Notes under the pieces: generated by a model
The model's database searches: none
Told to the model about the DNA's origin: nothing
The model's input: the letters and a program-made list of their open reading frames with translations, nothing else
Part shown: piece by piece, positions 21,115 to 31,326 of the stretch
How positions within the stretch are numbered: position 1 is the stretch's first letter
Layout: every line of letters begins with the position of its first letter
Program-made: the position numbers and the translations under genes
Assembly: GCF_000281045.1 (NCBI RefSeq)
Contig: NW_008246085.1
Location: 611,822-675,821, forward strand
DNA: 64,000 nucleotides
Direction of reading: 5' to 3'
DNA from: Saprolegnia diclina VS20
Taxonomy: Eukaryota; Oomycota; Saprolegniomycetes; Saprolegniales; Saprolegniaceae

Positions 21115-23976
21115 ATGTCGTCGTCGTCGTCGTCCTTGTCGAAGCGCAGCGTGTCCATGTCGGAGCCGCCCGTGAACCGCCGCCAGCGCTCGCGGGACAT
21201 GCGCTCGCTCGACGCGGCGGCGGCCGAGCTGCACTCGAACCAGGCGCCGAGCCCGGCCAAGATCGACTTTGAGTCGATCACGTTCTTCCTCTCGGTGAGC
21301 GACCTGAACCTCCAAGCGCCGGCGAGCGCCACCGACAGCCTTCTCCGCGGCGCCATGAGCTTCTTCCACAAGGCGCCGGCGCCGACGAAGACGGTCGTGC
21401 CCGAATCCTTGGTCCACATTGACCTGCAGAGCCGCCTCCGCGACACGATTCCGTTCCAGACGGAGAAGATCCGCAGCCGGAACCCCAACTTCTCGCTCGG
21501 CATCTCCGTGCCCATCACTGCACAGGAGGTCAAGGCACAGGTTCTCTGCTTCAGCATTGTCTTGACCGAGGAGGGCGGCGGCAAGACGGTGGCATATGCC
21601 GAGCTGCCCATGAAGGACCTCGTGCGCAAGTACCTGCACAACGCATCGAACCTGCATTTGCAGCTCAAGGTTCTCTCACACATCCACACGGCGCCGACAC
21701 AAACGACGTCGGCCCGCGGCGCCAAGCCCGGCGGGTTCCTCACACTCAAGCTCGCCCGCGTCGCGCGGCAGGCGCACCCGCTCCTCACAACCCAAGACAC
21801 GATGATGCGCAGCTACGCGTTCTACAACGGCGAGTACTCGACGCCGATGATGGCGACGGAAGAAGTCGCGGAAGTCGACCTCTACACAAAGGTGCCCAAG
21901 CTCTTCATGCACCACATGCTGCTCGAGTGGCGCACGCGGCTGAGCCAGTGGCAGCAGCACGAGATCCCGACCTCGGACCTCTTCCAGAGCAGCGACCCGG
22001 CCATCGACCGCGTCTTTCGCGAGATGGTCACGCTGCGCGCGCCGTCGTCGATGCTCTCGGAGGACTTTGTCGAGGACTACCTCGCCGAAGTCTCCAAGCA
22101 GGTCGACATGATCAAGGACATGGCGGTGCTGGCCGAGCTCCTCGAGGAGAACCACGTCATGTTCAAGCCGAGCTCGACCAAGGAGAAGGTCGAGAGCCTC
22201 GCGATGGTGACCAACCTCCACCTCTCGTACTTCAAGCTCTACTGCGGCGACCAGCCGTTCTTACGGCTGCGGTCGCAGTCGATGGATTTTTCCGGTGGCG
22301 ACGCCTTCGACAAGCAGCGCACGTGGTCGGGCGACTTGGACTCGCGCATCTCGGTCGCGACCTTGCCGACACCGACGACGGCGGACAAGGGCAAGCACCG
22401 CCGCGCGTTCCGGTCCAACTCGATCGACCACAGCATCGCCGAGCAAGAGCCGGCGTTCGTGCCCCGCGAGCGCAGCGGGTCGATCGACTTTGAGACGCCG
22501 GAAGCCATCAAGGCGACGTTCGAGATCGACACGCTCGCGTCGATCCTCACGTGTGCGATCCCGTCGGCCGAGGCGCTCGACGTCGACTGCCACGGGCTCA
22601 TGGATATGGAAGAGGCGCTCGTGGAGCTCGCTCTGCAGATCAAGTCGGCGCCCACCCAGCCCGCGACGCCCAACAAGCACCGGATACCGACGCCGGTCAA
22701 GAAGAGCGCGCAGCCGAGCCCGCGGCCGCCGCACCACCAGCACACGCCGCTGTCCAATCAAGACGACGACACGCGCTCGAGCTCGCACGGCTCGTCGTCC
22801 AACAGCACGGACGACGGGATGGAGACGCTGACGCGGTCGGCGCGGCGCATGAACACGTTTACTAACCTCGTGGGCGAAAAGGTCAAGCGCACCATGTCGT
22901 CGGCCAAGATTCGGTCCGACTCGATGGACTGGGTCATCAAGCAGACAACGGGCGTCAAGGCCATCGAGCCGCCCTCGATCGCGTCGCTGTGGCAGCAGTG
23001 GGAGATGCTCAAGCTCCGGTACCTCTTCCGGAAGAGCGTGTGCATTTCGCAGAGCCTCACGGTGCTCCTCACGGCGTTTCTGACCAAGCTCGAGACGGCC
23101 GACAGCGACGACATGGAGCAGCTCGTGCGCGTCGGCCTTCTCGTCGGCTGGGAGAGCCTCTGCTACCCGGCGGGGAAGGAGTACAAAATGCTCTCGGACG
23201 CCTTTGTCGCCATCAAGTTTCTCGAGCATTTTGAACTGACGATCGCGTGCGCGCCGGAGAAGCCGTTTAGCCTCTCGGTCGTACACGGCCGGTTCCGCGT
23301 TGCCGTCGGCGTGCCCGCGGCCCACTTTGCGTCGCTCGACCATCGGCTCCAGGGCGGCCACGTGATCAAGGTCTCGAGCGTCCTCTTCACGCAGGGCATC
23401 AACGAGATGCAGTCGCTGGCCACCATGGTCGGGTCCGCCGCCGGCCTCACGCTGCAAGCGCGCGTGAACCGCGAGAGCTTTCAGTCGCTGCAGCAGTACC
23501 ACCGCGCGTTCCTCGAGATGCAAAAGGAGCTCAACGTGTCGATGCGCTTCCGGCTCAACAACGACACGATGCTCGACGCGCTCATGCCGCTCGTGGGCCG
23601 GAACGCGAGCAAGGTCAAGGCGCCGTCGCACACGTGGATGCTGCTAGAAGCTTCGGACATTACGCGGCGCCTCAACGGTGTGCGCGTCACGTGCTGCTCG
23701 ACGGGCGCGGACCGCGCGGCCATGTCGGCGACGCTGGAGCAGGCGCGAATCCTCTACTCGAAGCGGTCGGCCAACACGAACGCGAGCAACGAAGACAACG
23801 AGCTGCTCAAAGCGCGCGCCAACACGATGCGCGAGTACGGCGTGCGGATCGCCGTCGCCATGAAGAACTCGGGTCGCTACGAGTACGCCTTCAACTCGAT
23901 CCAGCGAAAGCTCCTCCCCGAGCTCTACCGACCGCCCGTCGCAACGATCCAGGACATGGCCTCGTCCCTCTTTTAA
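21115..23976 (+). CDS. INPP4-like inositol 4-phosphatase with altered P-loop
   Basis: Related to type I/II inositol-3,4-bisphosphate 4-phosphatases, which turn PI(3,4)P2 into PI3P on endosomes. A single exon encodes 953 residues, near the animal INPP4 length. A Ser-rich head leads into a C2-like region (about residues 40-210: FFLSVSDLNLQ, LVHIDLQSRLRDTIPF, YAELPMKDLV). A helical middle and low-complexity Ser/Pro linkers follow. The C-terminal catalytic region contains VRVTCCSTGADRAAMSATLEQ, with a Cys-x5-Arg loop at 23695-23715 (Cys about residue 861). The family tail MKNSGRYEYAFNSIQ and LYRPP follows. INPP4A/B normally have CKSAKDR; here it is CSTGADR. Cys and Arg remain but both Lys are replaced. 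It may have different specificity or low activity. Confidence 0.78.
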   Translation: MSSSSSSLSKRSVSMSEPPVNRRQRSRDMRSLDAAAAELHSNQAPSPAKIDFESITFFLSVSDLNLQAPASATDSLLRGAMSFFHKAPAPTKTVVPESLVHIDLQSRLRDTIPFQTEKIRSRNPNFSLGISVPITAQEVKAQVLCFSIVLTEEGGGKTVAYAELPMKDLVRKYLHNASNLHLQLKVLSHIHTAPTQTTSARGAKPGGFLTLKLARVARQAHPLLTTQDTMMRSYAFYNGEYSTPMMATEEVAEVDLYTKVPKLFMHHMLLEWRTRLSQWQQHEIPTSDLFQSSDPAIDRVFREMVTLRAPSSMLSEDFVEDYLAEVSKQVDMIKDMAVLAELLEENHVMFKPSSTKEKVESLAMVTNLHLSYFKLYCGDQPFLRLRSQSMDFSGGDAFDKQRTWSGDLDSRISVATLPTPTTADKGKHRRAFRSNSIDHSIAEQEPAFVPRERSGSIDFETPEAIKATFEIDTLASILTCAIPSAEALDVDCHGLMDMEEALVELALQIKSAPTQPATPNKHRIPTPVKKSAQPSPRPPHHQHTPLSNQDDDTRSSSHGSSSNSTDDGMETLTRSARRMNTFTNLVGEKVKRTMSSAKIRSDSMDWVIKQTTGVKAIEPPSIASLWQQWEMLKLRYLFRKSVCISQSLTVLLTAFLTKLETADSDDMEQLVRVGLLVGWESLCYPAGKEYKMLSDAFVAIKFLEHFELTIACAPEKPFSLSVVHGRFRVAVGVPAAHFASLDHRLQGGHVIKVSSVLFTQGINEMQSLATMVGSAAGLTLQARVNRESFQSLQQYHRAFLEMQKELNVSMRFRLNNDTMLDALMPLVGRNASKVKAPSHTWMLLEASDITRRLNGVRVTCCSTGADRAAMSATLEQARILYSKRSANTNASNEDNELLKARANTMREYGVRIAVAMKNSGRYEYAFNSIQRKLLPELYRPPVATIQDMASSLF

Positions 23977-23995
23977 GACTTATATAAATCTAATA

Positions 23996-24232
23996 CTATT
24001 GGGCATAAGACTCGTAGAAGATGCAGCGACTTGCAGCAGCAAACCCCGTTCGGGTGCAGTACCGGGACCAGTCTACACGGCAGGGCGGTGTAATGCTGCC
24101 ACGTTGGGCACCGGGCTGGTCGCCGCAGCCGCGCCGGTACATGGACGCTGCTTGCACCAACGGCACGGTCATGAAGCTCAAGAATGCGCGCGCCAATTGC
24201 TTGATGTCATCGCCATCGGGCGTGTCTTCCAT
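23996..24232 (-). CDS. Small hypothetical ORF, four cysteines
   Basis: Not recognised. The 78-residue frame begins at the ATG at 24232 (MEDTPDGDDIKQL). It has a hydrophobic stretch (RAFLSFMTVPLVQAASMY) and four Cys in the second half (RRGCG, TPPCR, SRYCTR, SRCIF). Its stop is 20 bp from the INPP4-like stop, typical of convergent neighbours in this genome. A short upstream exon at about 24338 (MKVLHAMIALA) could be joined only through a weak splice donor, which would add a hydrophobic leader. Weak evidence overall. Confidence 0.33.
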   Translation of the reverse strand: MEDTPDGDDIKQLARAFLSFMTVPLVQAASMYRRGCGDQPGAQRGSITPPCRVDWSRYCTRTGFAAASRCIFYESYAQ

Positions 24233-24582
24233 CCTGGCGGCCGTGTCAACGTTGGCGGTGCAGCTCGGCTCAACGAGCCAGCATCGACCGTCTTGCACTA
24301 AGAAACGCTAGAGCTATCATTGCATGCAGCACCTTCATTGTAGAAGAAGGCTACTTGTCCATGGACCTTGCAGCGCAGCGACTTCGCAGAGCTACGGTCA
24401 TCGTCCACCACAGCATTACGGCCAGCGTCGTCCTTCCGCAGCGCAGCTGATCAACGATGCATCGTTTCCGGATGGTCGGATACGAGTCCTAGTTGCGTGC
24501 GATAGGCTGGCCGAAATTCATGGGATATGTCCTGTTTTTGTCGCTTATTTCGGGCAGCCGATGAAACCAGGACACTTGCGCG

Positions 24583-25915
24583 ATGACCGACGTCGTGGTC
24601 ACCGAGGAGCGCATCGGCGACGACCTGCGGTCCGTGCGCGACTTCGAGGTCGGGCTGCTACTCGGCCACGCAGGCAGCATGGACGTCATCGTCACCCATG
24701 TCCCGACGCCACCAGAAGACGGTAAGACGACGTCCTGCGTCAGCAACGGACGCACGCCATCGTCGTAGTGGCAGTGTCGAGGCTCGCCGAGTTGTCTGTC
24801 GACTGGATGTCTGCGCATGCGAAGTCCGTGCTCTGTATGCTTCCTGGTGGTATCGACTGCCTTGGGATGTACGTGGTCACGACCGAGGAGCCCCGCGCGC
24901 TGCTTGCGATGCTCTGTCGCTACATGTGCGCACTCCAGGCGATCGGTCGCGACATGGGCTCCTCGATGGACAGCTTGTACGTGCTATGCGTCTCGCCCAG
25001 TAGCTCCACCATATTGAGCAAGCGCTTCCAGGTGCAGGATGACGGCGGTCTCTGGTCCGAGGTCGCCTCATGCCTACGGTAGGCGCCGTCGTGGTTTGTC
25101 GAGGCCCGGCTCCAGTGGCAGCCGACCGAGAGTCTCTTGCGACGCTACGAAGCTACCATCCGCATCGACGTCAGTCTGCCAAGCCTCGCGCCGGCCGTCG
25201 TGCGTGCGTCCGTGGTGCCGCTGCTGGCGCACGCGATTCCTATCGCGGGTCGCGATCCCGGGCGCGTCCACTTTCTCGAGCGAGTGTCGACCAATGATCT
25301 ATCAGCTGTCGCCGCAGCTACTCGGCCATCGACGTCACCTTGCCGTGCGTTGCACCTCGAAGGTTCTGTCACGTGCTGTGCGTATGCACTCGAGAGCGTA
25401 TGACATGACGGGGATCGGCGGCTTCAATCTGCATGCGTAGGCGCTTCTGGGCGAGACGCTGCGACGCGACTTGGAGCGAACGATGGCGCGCCGCGCCGAC
25501 CTCTTGGAGACGAAGGACGACGTCAGCAGCTGTCGTCGACGAGGTATTCTTGCGACGGCGCATCGCATGGACTGTGACATGATGCGTTTAAGCAGGTGAC
25601 CACCCGCGCAACGTGGCAGTGGCTCGGCGCGCGCAATTTCGATGGCCGCGAAGTGGGTTCCTCACTGGCAACGTGCATCTCTTGACGGACGGCGATCTGT
25701 CGGACTGCGCCCATGCGATCGCGCAGCTCTTGACATCACCCACGCCCGTCGAGCTGCAATGGGTCGAGATGGAAGCCAGCCTCCTCGTGACCAACGATGC
25801 ATCAATGACTACAACGCGCGTCAAAGCGTGGCATCATCCCTCGCTCTTTCCGGCGCTTCTTGCGGCCTGCGTCGCGACCCTCTTTGCATATTTGGCAAAG
25901 TCAACCCAAATGTAG
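24583..25915 (+). CDS. ODR4-like ER membrane protein
   Basis: Resembles ODR4 (human ODR4/C1orf27), an ER tail-anchored protein that in animals promotes receptor trafficking and partners UFSP2. Starting at MTDVVVTEERIGDDL, the first exon has VGLLLGHAGSMDVIVTHVPTPPED, like the family opening with its TP motif. The next exon has LSVDWMSAHAKSVLCMLPGG and LGMYVVTTEE, matching the ODR4 block around MLPGG. Then come SSTILSKRFQVQD and RRYEATIRIDVSLP. Several 40-50 nt introns are needed. The last exon ends with a predicted membrane anchor (SLFPALLAACVATLFAYLAK) and a stop at 25915. A C-terminal membrane segment and the MLPGG block agree with the family. UFMylation partners were not sought. Confidence 0.68.
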
Positions 25916-25984
25916 TCAAACGCGTGTCGCGAATTCATTGAATGTCTGATAAATAAGGTGTTATAAGCGTAAATAAGGGGGCGT

Positions 25985-26494
25985 CTAGTAGAGGGCGGAG
26001 AAGGACCACTCGACGGCGCGCGCCGCGAGCTTCTCGGTGTGAAAGTCGCTGAACGTATGGGGGCCGTCAAACGACTCGGCGTAGTACATGTCGTTGTCGT
26101 CGTCAACCTCGGTCGACGCGTGCATGCTCATGGCCGGGGTCTCGGGAACATGGATACTAATTGGCTTAAACGACACAACGTGCTCTACGTCCGTCGGCGT
26201 CGTCTTGGGCTGCGTGCGCACTTCCGCAATGTAGTTGGCGTTCGCCTTGCAGTCGAGCGAGCAAAAGCCAGCGGCCGGGCTCAGGAACTTGAGGTAAATG
26301 TGCTTGCAGTTGGCGCACTTCTCGCGCTTGGTATCCCAGGACGCCGGTGGCGTGGCGAGGTCCTCGGACGCACTGCGCGGCCGCGTCTCGGAGAAGAGCA
26401 TGTCGTCGTCGGCGTGCACCGTCTCGAGGCGGTCCGGACAACTCTGCGCCAGTCGCATGTTCTTCATCAGGCCGTGAAAGAGCGTTTGGATCAT
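25985..26494 (-). CDS. FCS-like zinc-finger (FLZ-type) protein
   Basis: A single exon encodes 169 residues. The central finger reads EKCANCKHIYLKF, then GFCSLDCKANANYI. This is C-x2-C, a 16-residue spacer, then the FCSxxC core that defines plant FLZ (DUF581) fingers. The N terminus is hydrophobic/helical (MIQTLFHGLMKNMRLAQ). The C terminus is acidic then aromatic (EVDDDNDMYYAESFDG, FSDFHTEKLAARAVEWSFSALY). FLZ proteins in plants are adaptors for SnRK1 kinase. Whether the oomycete protein binds an AMPK/SnRK kinase is inference only. It converges on ODR4-like with 69 bp between stops. Confidence 0.65.
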   Translation of the reverse strand: MIQTLFHGLMKNMRLAQSCPDRLETVHADDDMLFSETRPRSASEDLATPPASWDTKREKCANCKHIYLKFLSPAAGFCSLDCKANANYIAEVRTQPKTTPTDVEHVVSFKPISIHVPETPAMSMHASTEVDDDNDMYYAESFDGPHTFSDFHTEKLAARAVEWSFSALY

Positions 26495-27141
26495 GACGAT
26501 GGTGGCGGGTGAAGGAATGTTTGGAAATGAGCAAGACCAAGCGGCAACTACGGAAAGGCGCCCGCGGCAGATGGCAGCGCAAGCTCACCTCGCCAGCTGG
26601 TTTCCTCAGAACCAGCCGAGCGCTCGACGGTGCACACTGGGTGCGGCGATACTGAAACCAGCATGGCCCCTGCACCGCCTGGCAATGAGAAATTGAACTC
26701 GGCGATATCTACGGTACCCCTCTCTCGCGCCCGCTGATTGGCCAAAAGCCACTGAAATCATCCACGCGTGTCGCATGCGGACCGCGACTCAGCACGTAAC
26801 GCACACTTGGTACGCGAATTTCTCCCCTTTTGATTCGTCGAAATGCCGACGTTGCCCTAAAATGCACGCTGGCGTGGCCACGTTGCAGCGATGGCACGTG
26901 CGATTCCCTTATCCAGTGTGCCAGGGCGCGAGGCCCGCATGGTGAAGACGACGTGCCAGACATAAAACGACCTGCAGTCTGCAGTCACCTCGCCACGCGG
27001 TCAAGCTGCATAGACGAACGACGTCTCGCGCTGTCACCGATCAGCATTCAACTGAGGGTCCCATGCAACGGCATAGCACCTTGCAAGCAGCGCCATCTTG
27101 GCGGCTGCAAATCGTATGCGCAAGGTGGGTTTACCTGGGTT

Positions 27142-27179
27142 TAGCGCGTCCGCGCCCCGCGACGGACCGGGGCGCGCTA
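27142..27179. repeat. GC-rich inverted repeat (hairpin)
   Basis: The arms cgcgccccg (27151-27159) and cggggcgcg (27168-27176) are perfect reverse complements around an 8-nt loop. An alternative outer pairing tagcgcg/cgcgcta (27142-27148 with 27173-27179) uses overlapping bases. It lies in non-coding DNA. It could be a structured RNA element or a relic. Confidence 0.55.
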
Positions 27180-27344
27180 TACCAGCGTACTGTAAGCTTG
27201 GAAGATGATTGACGCGCGATCGACTGGCGACTTTCTTGACACTGGTTCGTCTGAAGCGCCGTTGTACGTACTGTAGGACCTATATCGCCTGGACGATCGT
27301 TTGAGCTGCAGGTATATTTAATTAATATACACTGCGTAGCTGCG

Positions 27345-27389
27345 CTGGGATGATGGGCAGGATGGCGTAGCCAAAGCCATCCATCCCAG
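27345..27389. repeat. Nested inverted repeat
   Basis: Outer arms ctgggatg (27345-27352) and catcccag (27382-27389) enclose inner arms gatggc (27361-27366) and gccatc (27376-27381). The loop is 9 nt, with an unpaired bulge on the left side. The structure is non-coding and of unknown role. Confidence 0.5.
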
Positions 27390-27852
27390 CCCCCGCAGTA
27401 GTAGCTCGCTCGAAATTCGAACGAAAATGTGACGAGCTCTCGCGTGCGACAACACGTCGAATTCGCTCATGAAGAAGACGCGCCTGTCGCCGCAGTTGCG
27501 AACCGAGTTGAAGGCGGCAGTGCCAACGCGTGGGCTTCTACTGCATGTAAGTGCAGGTGGATGCTACTCATGCAGGTCTCGGGAAGAAAGTACCGGTAGT
27601 ACGCGTCGCCTGGTTCTGGCAGCGGGAGGATTCCGATGCAAATAGACGCTGCTCCACCGACTCAGCTCCTTGGTTCAGGCTTCCACGACGCAGCTTCGAC
27701 CTCTTGCGCCACAGCTTTGCGCCATGCCATTCTGGTCCAAGCTGCCAAGCTTGACGCTATCGTCGATTGGATAAAAAATCAACATTTTGCCCAATCAAAA
27801 GGAGGGTGAGATATCGCCAACTTCGCTCGCCGGTTCAGGCAGACGGTCGACC

Positions 27853-30800
27853 ATGCGCATGCCCTCGTCGAGCAAGATCAACACCCACTCGCGCATGCAC
27901 ATGCAGACGCACACGAAGGAGTTCGTCTCGATATCGTCTCTCTCGGATGCTGCTGTTGCCCTGCGCGTGCTCTGCGAGGCTCACGCGCTCGGCCTCGAGA
28001 AGGATGAGCCCGACATTGTGCGGCGGACCCTCAAGACCGTCGCCTACGTCTCGGGCAAGTTGCAGCACCGCATGGGCACGCTCAAGAAGGGCGCAGGCGA
28101 CGTCGGCGTGCCCCGCGTCGGCGCGACGCCCGACACGACGTCGGCCAAGTGCGCCAAGTGCGCCAGGAGCTGGAACGCCTTCCAGCGCGGCCATAACTGT
28201 ACGCATTGACAACGAGGCGTGGCCTCATTGTGCGTCGTAGGCCAAGCGTGTGGCCACCTCTTTTGCGGACGATGCTTGACGCCAACGCAGCTGCCGCGCA
28301 GCTTTGGTTTCGAGTCGCCGGCCAAGACGTGCGACCTCTGCCGGACGTGGCTCGCTGAGTTTATGAATGCCAAGTACGAAGAGGCCCACTTGAGCTCGAA
28401 GAAGGAGGTGCGCACAGTGCATGACGCTCCCGAGGTAAGCCCCGTCGTCGCCTGTATGTCGATGTGCCATGGAATTCCTATAGACGCTCGCGCCAGCGGA
28501 CCACTCGCCCCACGGTTCTGCTGCACCTCGGTACAATCATCGTTCATGATGCTATGGTGTAGCGTTTGTCGAATTGCTCAACAGCGCGCTCGAGAAAGGG
28601 CTCTCGCCGAGCCTCCGTGCACGCCTCCAAGAGGTCTTTGATATGTACGGAGCGACGCCGCACGCCAAGACCAAGGCCATGTCCGAGCTCAAGACAGCGA
28701 TGTCGTGTCTCCTCGCCGACGTGCCCGAGGACGAAGACGACGACGAGGACGACGACGACGACGACGAGACTGCTGTCTCGGACGCGACGAACGCGTCAGT
28801 CGCCACCAAGAGCCTTGTCCCGACCTTCCCCAAGGTTGCGCTGCAGACCGTGCTCAGCCTTATGGTTGCGCTCGAAGCTGTCGACTGGACGCTCGATGGT
28901 AAGGACGACGATGACGACGACAAGGGCCACGATGATCCCGACCAAGCTGCGGCACGCGCGCGGCTCTCGTCAGCGGACCATCGGCTCTCGACCGACCCTT
29001 CGGTGGCGCTTCTTCGGCGCGAGACGCCGATGCTCGAGTACCAAGAGAGCACGGTCGGCTCCAATGATGACGATGATCTCAAGTCGCCGGCGACGCCGCC
29101 GCTGCCGCCCGCGATGGTCGAGTATTTCATCGTCAACCGCACCGAGACGAGTCCGCTCTTTGCGTCGTCGGCCAAGAAGGACGATCGGTGCCGCATCGAA
29201 GTGTTTACGTACCAAGGCATGATCCGCGTCAAGTCCATCTTCAACATGAACCGCCGGTTCACCTTCCGCATCTCGGACATGCAGCTCGTGCAGTTGGAGA
29301 AGGAGTATTTGCGCTGGACGTTCCCGTACCGGTCCGAGCTCGTGCTGCAGTTCCAGAACGAAGCCGCAAAGCACCACTTTTGCAAGCTCATTCAAGCCTA
29401 CTTGACGACGCTCGACCCGAGCACGAAGCTCAAACGGACCTTGCCGCTCGTGCCCTTCCTCCGCGGCGAAGTCAAAATGCACAGCCAGCACTTCCCCGCT
29501 GCGTGTCTCACGACCCTCGGCGAGTTTGCGTGGCGCGGCCTCGTGCTCGTGACCAACTACCGCGTGCTCGTCGTGCCCTTTGAGATCGCGCCGCTCGTCG
29601 AGATCCCGCTCTTTTCGATCGTCTCGGTCTCACGCGAGTCGAGCTTTGGGTACCGGTCTCCGTTCTTATTGCTGACGTCCAAAGACGTCCGGACGCTCCG
29701 ATTGGACGTGACGCCCGATGACCGGCTCCTGACGCTGCTCCACCTCATCACCAAGTTGAGCGAGTCGACGCAAAAGCTGCAGAGTGGCGAGCCGACAAGG
29801 GACTCGGTGCTCAGCCTCCAAGTGCCGCACTTTAGCTTTGCGTACACGATGACGTCGGTGACGCCCGAGACGAACGGGTGGAAGTTTGCCGATATCCTCA
29901 CCGAGTACGGGCGCCAAGGCTTGGACACGAACCCGCTGCTCCAGGTGCCCGTTTTGCATCCAGTGAGAGGTCTCAACGATCTGCTAGGTGGTCGAGAATG
30001 GCGACGGCGCCGTCTGCGACTCGTACCCGCCCCACCTGCTCTTCCCTGCGTCCCTCTCGATGGGCGACGTGCTTGCGGCCGTCAACTTTCGCGCAAAGAA
30101 CCGCGTCCCGCTCATCACGTGGCAGCACCCGCGCAACCACAGCGTGCTCACACGGTCGAGCCAGCCGCTGCTCGGACGGCTCCTCACGAGCCAGAGCTGC
30201 GGCATCGACGAGGGCTTGATTGCATTCTACAAGAAGCTCTCGACCAAGTCGAGCTCGTCCTTGTACATCTTTGACGCGCGCAAGGTCAAGGCCGCCAAGG
30301 GCAACCGACTCATGGGGAAGGGCGGCGTCGAAGCCTCCGGGCAGTACACGGGCGCGATCATCAACCACCTCAACATCGCCAACATGTACAAGATGCAAAC
30401 CTCGTACCTTGGTACGCCCTCGACCCTTCATTACACGCCTAATGCTGTCGGCGTAGCGCTCATGAAGCTCTGCCTCTCGCCCGAGCACGACAAGAGCTGG
30501 TGGTCTGCCCTCGAGGTGCGCGCCGTCTTGCCCGTGGATGTAGCGTTGACATGGGAGCAGGCGACGCGGTGGTTTGAGCACTTGCACCTCGTGCTCGACG
30601 GCGCCGTCAAGATCGCGCGCGTCCTCGAGTTTGAAGGCGCGAGCGTCCTCGTGCACTGCAGCGACGGCTGGGACCGCACGTGCCAGCTCGTATCGCTCGC
30701 GCAAATCATGCTCGACCCATATTTCCGGACGCTCGACGGCTTTGCGACGCTGGTCGAGAAGGACTGGCTCGCCTTTGGGCACAAGGTACAGCCTCTCGTT

Positions 30801-31251
30801 GGCCTTTCTCACTGAGGAAGCTTAGTTTATGGAGCGACTGGGCGGGAACCGATCGAAGGACCCGACGCGCGCCAAGGTGTCGCCGATCTTCCTGCAGTTT
30901 CTCGACGCCGTGTACCAGCTCACGACGCAGTTTCCGACGTCGTTCGAGTTTGACGAGCGGTACCTTCTCCATGTCGCCAACGCGCTCACGTCCGGCTTGT
31001 ACGGCACGTTCCTCTACGACAACGTGCTGCAGCGGGCGACGGCGCGCGTCTGCGACAAGACGATCTCGGTCTGGACGCCGCAGCTCGTGTCGCCGCAGCT
31101 GTTTCGAAATGCCAACTACGAGGCGCGGCCCGACCCGCTCTGGCCGTGGCCCGGCCACCAAGCGCTCAAGCTCTGGACGGGCTACTACTTTCAGCACCAT
31201 GAAGTGCACGCACACAACCACATTGACGAAGAAGAGCGGCAAAAGGCCTAG
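27853..31251 (+). CDS. FYVE-like and myotubularin lipid 3-phosphatase
   Basis: Myotubularin-family phosphatase that removes the 3-phosphate of PI3P or PI(3,5)P2 on endosomal membranes. Starting at MRMPSSSKIN, the protein has a helical head. A zinc finger of FYVE layout follows (CAKCARSW, FQRGHNCQACGHLFCGRC, TCDLC), split by an intron. The basic RRHHCR motif of true FYVE domains is degenerate. An acidic repeat follows (about 28730-28760, mostly Asp), then a PH-GRAM-like region (FYRISD-type strands, 29200-29500). The catalytic domain reads LPLVPFLRGE, FSFAYTMTSVTPETNGWKF, NRVPLITWQHP, LYIFDARKVKAAKGNRLMGK, and the active site VLVHCSDGWDRT at 30650-30680, with intact Cys and Arg. The C-terminal part includes GGNRSKDPTRAKVSPIFLQF and GTFLYDN. 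The order (FYVE first) differs from animal MTMR3/4, where FYVE is C-terminal. Confidence 0.88.
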
Positions 31252-31265
31252 TCGACGCTGTCTTT

Positions 31266-31318
31266 GTTTGATACTCTCTTGATACTCTCTTGATATATAT
31301 ATATATATATATATATTC
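31266..31318. repeat. Tandem tgatactctct repeats and (AT)n microsatellite
   Basis: The unit tgatactctct is tandemly repeated and runs into a long alternating TA tract at about 31290-31316. It sits in the 75-bp gap between the convergent stops of the myotubularin (31251) and LisH (31327) genes. Confidence 0.8.
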
Positions 31319-31326
31319 TGTCGACG

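Larger units (their letters stand above)
26495..27852. other. Longest gene-poor stretch (about 1.36 kb)
   Basis: No coding sequence could be supported on either strand. Short frames such as 26830-27144 (+) and 27551-27754 (+) have no recognisable motif. The region holds two strong inverted repeats (27142-27179 and 27345-27389) and an AT-rich near-palindrome at about 27312-27330. It separates the divergent FLZ (-) and myotubularin (+) genes, so it should contain both promoters, but it is much longer than other divergent spacers here. A non-coding RNA is possible but unproven. Confidence 0.45.

Noticed and set aside
24298-24338. A signal-peptide-like exon (MKVLHAMIALA) for the small ORF at 23996-24232
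   Set aside because: Joining it in frame needs a weak donor. A normal gtgcaag donor gives the wrong phase, so secretion is not claimed.
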